Part shown: positions 53,233 to 62,200 of the stretch, piece after piece
Layout: every line of letters begins with the position of its first letter
How positions within the stretch are numbered: the stretch's first letter is position 1
From: an uncultured Bacteroidales bacterium
GTDB taxonomy: Bacteria > Bacteroidota > Bacteroidia > Bacteroidales > UBA4417
Assembly: GCA_903879715.1 (NCBI GenBank)
Contig: CAIRMR010000173.1
Location: 1 to 64,000, forward strand
Length of the DNA stretch: 64,000 nucleotides
Reading direction: 5' to 3'
Translations under genes and position numbers: made by a program
Notes under the pieces: generated by a model
Seen by the model: only the letters and a program-made list of their open reading frames with translations
Told to the model about the DNA's origin: nothing
Database searches by the model: none

Positions 53233-56200
53233 ATGAAAATAAAACTATTCACTCGCAAGCAAAATTTCCAGACGATATTGGGTATCGCTGTTTTACTTGT
53301 TTTAACGGGGATTAGTAAGTTGGGGTGGGGACAGACTGTGGGCGATTACCAAACGAGAGCTTCTGGTTCCTGGAATGCTAATACAACCTGGCAAATGTGG
53401 AATGGTGTGGGTTGGGTTAATTGTGTTGCAGGTGATTACCCTGGTGCTTCCTCTGGAGCAGGTATAGTTACAATAACCAACAGCAGAAACGTTACAATAA
53501 CAGCAAATGTACCAAACACTATCAGTTCACTAACAATTCCTGGCGGAAACCAAATTTCCGGTATTTCATTTTCCGGTACAAACTCTTTAACAGTTACCAA
53601 TGCAACTGCAATTACATCAAATTCAGTTAATGACTATAAAAGAATAATTGTTAATGCAGGAAATTTTACCACAGGTTCTTTAGTCACAATTTCAGGAGGA
53701 GACACACAAGATGCGTATCTGGAAATTTCAACAGGAACTGTAACTGTGTTAGGAAATATTACATTAAATGCTGCATCTAACCTTAGAAACTATATATTAT
53801 TTACGGGTGCCGGCACTTTGAATATCGGCGGGAGCATGAGCGGTGGGGGCATAACCAGCACTGCTGGAGGAGGAACCAATCCCACTTCCGGTACAGTAAA
53901 CTATTATGGCAGCAGTGCTCAGAATGTAGGCGCTTACACCTACTTTAACATTACACTATCAGGAGGAAATACCAAAAGTATTCAGGGAACCACAACAATA
54001 ACTAATATCCTGGATATCCAGCAAGGCGCTCTGAATATTAACGGAAATACGCTAAACATTGCAGGCCCTGTTACCCGGGGAGGTCTGAGTGCAGGCACAA
54101 TAACGGGTAGCTCAACCAGTAATCTAAATATAACTGGTATCGGAGTATTCAACGACTTTTATTTTACCAATGCAACTGAGAACTTACTTAACCTAACTTT
54201 AAACAGAGTCGGAGCCAACATTAATTTAGGCTCTGATTTAACCCTTGCCGGCACATTGGCTCTCACAAACGGAATAATTACGGCAACAGGCAAAACAATC
54301 AGCCTTGCCAGTAATGCTGCCGCTTCGTTATCTGCCGGTTTAGGAAGCTATATTAGTGGTAGTTTATCAAGGGCAATGGCAAATGGCGGCGGCATATATA
54401 TTTTCCCGCTTGGAGCTTCTTCCTGTGGTTCTCATTGGCTTACTCTTTCGGCAGTATCAGGTACTTCTACAACAAAAGTATCTTTCGCCTGCACCGGAGC
54501 TACAACCGGAGATGCAACCATTGACTCTCCTCTTCCAATAAATATTAACTGGCATATAGAGAAAGTCAGCGGTACTTTTACGGATGCTGCGGTAAAGCTA
54601 GACGGCAGCGAAATAGATTTCACCAGTGTTGTAGCACAATCTGCATCACAAACGGGACCATACTCAAAAGTAACATCAGTCCCTGCAGCAGGAAGTATAA
54701 CCGCTGCAAGCATTGGAACAGTGACAACCGATAAATGGCTGGCTATCGGAACATCTACTTTAAAAACATACTATGCTTACCAAACAGGCGGTTGGAATAC
54801 TCCTGTAACATGGACCTTAGACCCAAGCGGAACTACCCAGGTAGGTTCCTCAATTCCCAGAGATAATGATTTTGTAATTATTTTACCCGGGCGTACAGTT
54901 ACATTACCGTCAAATATTGCAACTTCAGGACTTGATATAAGTATTGAAGAAGGCGGTTTTTTAGATCTTTCAAGCTATCAGTTTATATCCGGACTATCAA
55001 AGCTAAGCGGCCAAGGCACTTTAGCCATTTCTTCCAATATATTTCCAACACCTATTACAACCAATACTTTTATCAATGCAGGCGGCGGAACTACCGAATA
55101 TAGAACATCAATCAATTTGCCATCGCAGTCTACTTATAATAATCTTACAATTAATGCGAGTGGAATAACCGTAACACAAACCATGGATCTTTTGCTGAAT
55201 GGAAACCTGCTCGTAAAAAACGGTACATTCAGGATTAACGATAATACGGCCCGAAGGTTGCATCTTACAGTTAACAAAGATGTTACTGTTAACACAGGTG
55301 CTTTTATAACTGTAGGTACAGGTGCAACTAACACAACGACTAATCCTTTAAATATAATAGGGGGAACTGCGCCATTTATCGACTATTATGATCAGCAATC
55401 GCACCGGATAGTATTAAATGGCAATTTCACCAACAATGGAACGGTACGTTTTACAAACCTGACCTATCCTGTTTTTAATGCATTTCCTCCTACAACATCA
55501 GGTACAACAACAGGATTTGCAACTGTTTATTTCCAAGGGGCTTCCGATAATACCCTACTCTGTGCCGGAACAACCGACTTTTATAATTTAGTTCTTGATA
55601 AGGGGATTGATCAGACTTTCAAATTAACCATTTATACATCGGGTTCATCGTATGCCAACTTTCGTTTGTTTGGGGCTAATGTGGCAGGTGGCGACGGGGG
55701 TGGAATCAATCCTAATCTGAAAAAAGCCTTGTGGATACGAACGGGTACATTAGTTTTAGAAGGTTTAACTATGATTCCTTCACTCACTGAAGGAAATGCT
55801 TCAGAGGGAGGAGCAACCCCGAATTCAGACTTTTATATTCCAGCAAATGGCGCACTAATACTCAATGGAACGGATGTAGTAGTTTTAACAACAGCCGACG
55901 ATTATCGTGAAGTAAATCTGGCATACGCAACTGCTGCACCAAACAGTGTGTCCATGGGAATTACAGCTGGCGCAACGGGATGTGCACTTTCACTGTACGG
56001 CAAACTACAAGTTGACAACGGCTATCTTTCGACCCGTGAATCGGGAGGTATTATCACATCAAGTGTTTCACCTGGTCAGTTTATCCTTAACAATGGTACT
56101 GTTGATGCAAAGCAATTCCTGGGATCTACGGGATCTGCTTCCTACCAGCAAAATGGAGGGGGGTTAATTCTCAGGGGGCGTTTTCAGCGCACATTTGTCT

Positions 56201-59200
56201 ACAGCTCTGTTGCAAATTTAACCGATGTTTCCTCTTCTACTTTAAGTAATGTGAGAGCAACAAGTGGTATTTCGGCTACATTCGGAACCTTTAACATGAA
56301 CAACACAAGCAACGTTTTTGCTATGTCGGGCGGAACAATACGCATTTACGATGTTTGTGGCGATGGAACAAGTGCCGCGCAGCAAAAAGCTTTTGATGTT
56401 TTATCATCTACTTCAAACAGTAATGTTACAGGAGGAACAATCGAAATGATGCCTGTCACAGGTTCGGCACCTGCCACGGATTCACCATTTTTCCTGATTA
56501 CTTCAAACGCGAAGCTGGGTAATTTAATTATTAACCGTAGCAGCAGCACTTCGGTTGTACAGTTAAATACCTACCCATTGGTATTACTCAATAATCTCAC
56601 ACTCACTTCAGGATCATTGTCGGCAAATAATATTGATGTTACTGTTGCCGGTAACATTACCATTCAAAATGGAACAACCTATACAACCGGAACTAATACT
56701 ACTATCTTAAATGGTTTATCAACTCAAACATTTACAGTAAACCTGGCAACGGCCTTTTCATTAAACATACTTTCCATTGACAAACCTGCTGGAAGTATCG
56801 TAAACTTTGCGGGGACGCAAACTGTTATCAATATTAATGACAATTTCATGTTGGCACTAGGAACACTTAACGACAACGGCAATACAATTAATGTCTACAA
56901 AAATGTGTTCAATTCAGGTTTGCATGCAGGCACAGGTAAAATTGCATTTGTTGGCACAACAGCTCAGACTATTGATGGAAATGGAATTTTCAACAATGTG
57001 GAATTAAATAACAATACAGCTGTAACTGCTCCAGTGTCGTTGACCGCAAACATGACAATTAATGGGGTGCTCACTTTTTCGCGGGATAAACTCTTTAACA
57101 TCGGAATCTATAATCTAACGCTGAATTCATCTGCTTCAATAGTAAATGGCAGTTCAACACGATATGTCCAGACATCCGGCAATTCAGGCGATGGGGGTCT
57201 TACAAAAGTATTTTCAGCAACCACTGCTTTTATTTTCCCGGTAGGAGCACCTTCGACAAGTCACGTTGGGATTCCTAAATGGACCCCGGCAACCATAGGG
57301 TTTAACACTGCCCCTACTACCTTCGGTTCCATAACCGTAATCCCTGTTGGGTACGAACATCCGGCTACTACGGTTAATAATCAAAGTTTATCTTATTTCT
57401 GGAGAGTAAAATCTACCGGTTTCGTTGGAATTCCTATCAATTCCGTGACCCATACATTTACTTATGAGCAAACGGATGTAGCAGGCATTGAAACCAATTA
57501 TATTCCTTCTGTATATAACCAGACAGCCTATACCTGGAATAATGGAATAGCTGCAAATATTAACACAGTAACTAATACGATTAGTGATTGGTTATCACCT
57601 ACTAACAGTACTAATTTTCTGGATGGAGATTATACAGCAGGAGATAATATTACTGGTGGAGGCACCTTTGGATCGCCGCGAAAATTTTTCAGTATAGCCA
57701 GCGCTGCATGGAATGTAAATACAACCTGGTCATATACATCAGGAGGTACATCAGTTCCAGCCGGAACAACAGAAGAAGTCAATTATCCCGGGCCCAATAG
57801 TATTGTAATTATTGAAAACAATAAAACGGTCACACTAACGGCGAACCAAAGATGTGCCAGTCTTCAAATTGCAGCAGGGTCTGTACTCGATATCTACACA
57901 TATTCCGGTAGTGTTTTTAGTATGGTGTTAAATCATCCTTCCGGGAATGGCCTTTTTAGGGTAACTACTGCTGTAACTGTTGCCAATGTGCCGAAATTAT
58001 TTTCATTCCCAAATAACAGCGACTTTTCAGATTTCAATAACAACCAGGGAACCACTGAGTTCTATGATATTGATGGTGCTGTTGGTGCCCTTTATATATT
58101 ACCTTCGAATGTAACAACATATGGTAATCTTATGGTCACAGCTAAAGGCGGGGACAATATCGTTCTGCCGAATAATACTTTAACAACTATCAACGGCAAT
58201 TTAACCTGTGGCGGTGATAATACGCAAGCCTGGATCACAATGAGTTGGAATACAACCGGAAGTCCATATTATTCAGGAACTTATAACCCAACTGTTGAAA
58301 AAACCGTACATGTAACAGGAGATATGTTTATCAATAATGGTACCTTTCTATTTCTGGATGATCAGGCACCACAACATTTAATTGTTGATGGAAATGTTAC
58401 AATTGCACCGACTGCCGTTTTTGATACTTACAATAACTACCCTATTAACAATGGCACTGCTGTCAGATTAAATTCTTTTACTATTGGTGGTAGTTTTATT
58501 AATAACAGTAATGTTAACCCCAGTGCAAGGTTTATTAATGGAAATAATTATGTAAATCTGACATTTTGGGGAAACACTAACGAATTAATTACGAGCACAG
58601 GTGGCGCAGCGCCCAATACCATTTTCAATAATGTTACCATCAACAAAGGAAAATCACAGGCTACAACTCTCACTTGTGATATTGGAGGCACTCTCTCAAC
58701 ACCAACTGACAACTGGCTGACATTGCAGAACGGCACTTTTAAGTATATGCGTAACGTGAATACAGATTTCACGGTTAGTACTGTTACTCCATTTACAATT
58801 CCTGTTACTGCAGCCTTCCATTCGGAATATACGACTGCGAATAAAATACTTTTTGCAAATAGTGCGTCCAATACCAACGATGTATTTTTAAATGGAAAGC
58901 TAAAGGTGGTTTGGGGGAATGTCTATATCGGACCAACAAACAACATTACAAACAATAATAACGATATTGAGTACTCAGGAAGCGGCGCATCCGAAATTGA
59001 AATCACGGGTGGCAACCTCTTCGTAAATGGCCAGATAAGACAGAATGCTTCTTCAACCGCAGGAATACTAACGTATAAGCAGTCTGGAGGAAATGTTACT
59101 ATTAACGGAAATGCGGCTAATACTACCAATGCAAAACTCGAAATCTTAAATTCAGGCGAGTTCACCATGTCGGCTGGTACGTTAACAATTTTAAGGGGCG

Positions 59201-62200
59201 GTGGAGGAAGCAGTTTTGGGGATTTATTCCTTCGCCCCGCTACAGGTTCGGTTACCGGAGGGGATATCATATTTAGCAATAATTTAAGTGGTAACAACCA
59301 GCAATATCTTTTGGATGCAACCCTACCGTTAAACAACCTTATAATTACCGGCCAAACCATTGCAACCGTTTCATCAGCAACCGTAAAGCTAATGGTGAAT
59401 CCGCTGGTTTTAAACGGAAATCTTACCCTTACCAATTCGCAAAGTATATTAGATGTTAATTCAGTTTACAATTTACCCCTTACTGTAAAAGGTGACTTCA
59501 CAAATAATGGTATATATAACCATTATAATAACCTTACCAATTTCAGCGGAGGTACTCAGACACTATCAGGCACTGCTGCTACCGATTTCTACGATTTGAA
59601 TGTCAACCCGGTAACTAAATTAACACTTAGCAAAGATGTAACTGTTTTTGACGATTTAATCTTAGGGAATGGTACTTTAGAGTGTACTACCTTTCTGGTA
59701 AATGTAAAAGGCAATATAACAAATAATGCTACATATACTAATTCCAATACCACCAGTGGAGTTATACTAAATGGGAGTTCGTTGCAGCGCTTATCAGGAA
59801 CCGGCACATTCGGTCAGCTGGAATTAAATAATACTGCAGGTGCTGTAATAGAAAACAGCATAACCTTAACTAAAGACCTGGTTCTCAATAATGGCATTTT
59901 CGATATAACTGAATACTTGTTGACATTAGGGCAAAACAGCAGTATTGTACCTAAAGGAACCGCTTTCAGTACCACAAAAATGATAACTTCTGATGGTGTA
60001 TGGAGTAACGTGGGAATCATGAAAGTATTTGGAACTCCGTTAGCTACCACTTTTATCTATCCATTGGGAACTCCCGGTAAATATACACCAGCTGTATTTA
60101 CCATAACAGCCAATGGGGCAGTAGGTTCTATACGTGTTAATAATATAAATAGCCGGCATCCGGCAGTTATAGATCCGGCAAATGTTTTGAAATATTACTG
60201 GGAAACTGAAAGCATCGGGATTTCAGGTTTCTCAGGCAATTTGATGCTGTATTATTATGCAAGTGACGTTGCAGGTGGTCCTGAAAGCAGTTACATCGCG
60301 GCTCAATTGCTTACACCCGGCACCAACTGGAGTAAGGCAGCTACAGGACCGGGAACAGACAATGTGAATGAGACTAATCATACTATCACTTTTAATTACA
60401 ATAATTCGAGCAATCTGACAGGCCAATATACTGCCGGAAATGATGCAGCAATACCTACTATTGTGCCTCAATACACCAGTAATAGGGATGGAAACTGGAC
60501 TGATAATACTATTTGGGACTATTCGGGCCCATTACCTGCTTATCCTTGTCCGGTTGGCGGCCCTAACGGATTTATTGTAACAGTAGATCATGTGGTTACA
60601 GCCAATGCAAATTATTGTTTTGCTTATAAAACAACCATAAACAACAAACTCAAAGCTGTATCTCCCTATTATGGCCATAACTTTGGATCAGTCTACGGCG
60701 ATGGCACTTTATACCTCGAAAGCTTCGTTTTCCCTGCCGGAAGGTACTCTGCATTTATTGATTGCGCAGGCAACAGCACTATTGAATATGGCGGTACCGG
60801 CAATTATGATATTAATGCAACTCTTTATTCCTCCACTCCCCGCATACTGTTATCCGGTACAGGAACCCGAATATTGCCCGATAAGGACCTGATCATCTGC
60901 AAACAATTGAAGATAGATGATGGGAATTTAGGTTCACTCACTTTAGACAACAGCATTAATAACCGCAAGCTTACTATTAATGGAACTTTTGAACGATATA
61001 ACAACGGAATATTTAATTGCGGAACAGGTTCAACAGCTGTGGTATCTTTCGAAGGTTCAGTTGCCCAAACTTTAGGTGGCCCGCTCGGTAATTTTTCAGG
61101 GACCAGCGCTTTTAATGATTTTGAGATAAACAATATCTCCGGGCTTTCAATAAACACCAATGGAAATGTAGAAGTAAATGGTAATTTGCTGCTCACCAAC
61201 GGAATAATATCCACTACAAGCACGAATAAACTAACAGTTACCAACTTTTCTGTTTCATGTGTGATACCAAATGGCGGGAGTGCAACTTCTTATATTGACG
61301 GGCCGTTTATTAAAAAACTAAACCAGGGAGATCCCCTTTTCAAATTTCCTGTAGGTAAGAAAGCTTTTGGATTGGGTAACAATTTATCGTTGCGGGCAAC
61401 TCAAACTGGCACACTATTATGGGTTGTTGAATATTTTAATCCTAACATTTATCCAAGTTTTTCTGCACCATTAACTGCTGTAAATACAAAAGAATATTGG
61501 AATGTCAGCGGTGTTCCAGGTACGAGTCAGGCATATATAGATATGAGCTGGAATAATGAAAGTGATTTAACTCCTTTGATGACACAAAATGGACTATCGG
61601 ATATGCGGGTTGCAGAGCATAATGGAACGGACTGGATTGAAATAGCATCAGAAACCGTTAGTGGAAGTGATAATTATAATGGAAGTGTTGAAACATCAAA
61701 CCGCACCATAATTCAATCCGGTTCAAGAAACTATACTGTTGCCTGTGTAAATACACCCAAGCCAAGAATAAAAATGTCTCCTTCAGGTGCTGTTTGCGGT
61801 ACTGGTGGCATACCTGTAATCTTAACAACGACTCTCCCAATTGTTGCGCCATATACAATTGATTATTCCGAGAATGGAGTCGCAAAATCAATTTCTCCGG
61901 CCTCCTTTCCAGCTACAATACCTACTCTGGCTGCAGGCGGAGTATATCAATTAACCGGGTTTACGTATAACTATCCTGTCGGCTCATTACAAACCGGTGT
62001 ATTTGACAAAACCCCGGTTACCACTTTTGCTATACCAACTACCTCAGCAGCTGGTATTGATCAATCTCTTTGCGGAGCAACAAGTGCGACTTTAGCCGCG
62101 AATACACCAATTTCGGGTATTGGATTATGGAGCATTGTTAGCGGCTCAGGAGGAACTGTAGTAACTCCAACAATACCCTCAAGTTTGTTCGACGGAACAA

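Noticed and set aside
58923-59435. 170-codon minus-strand frame inside the giant surface protein
   Set aside because: The plus strand has a continuous, repeat-structured frame here; the minus-strand frames reflect its Thr/Asn/Gly-rich codons.
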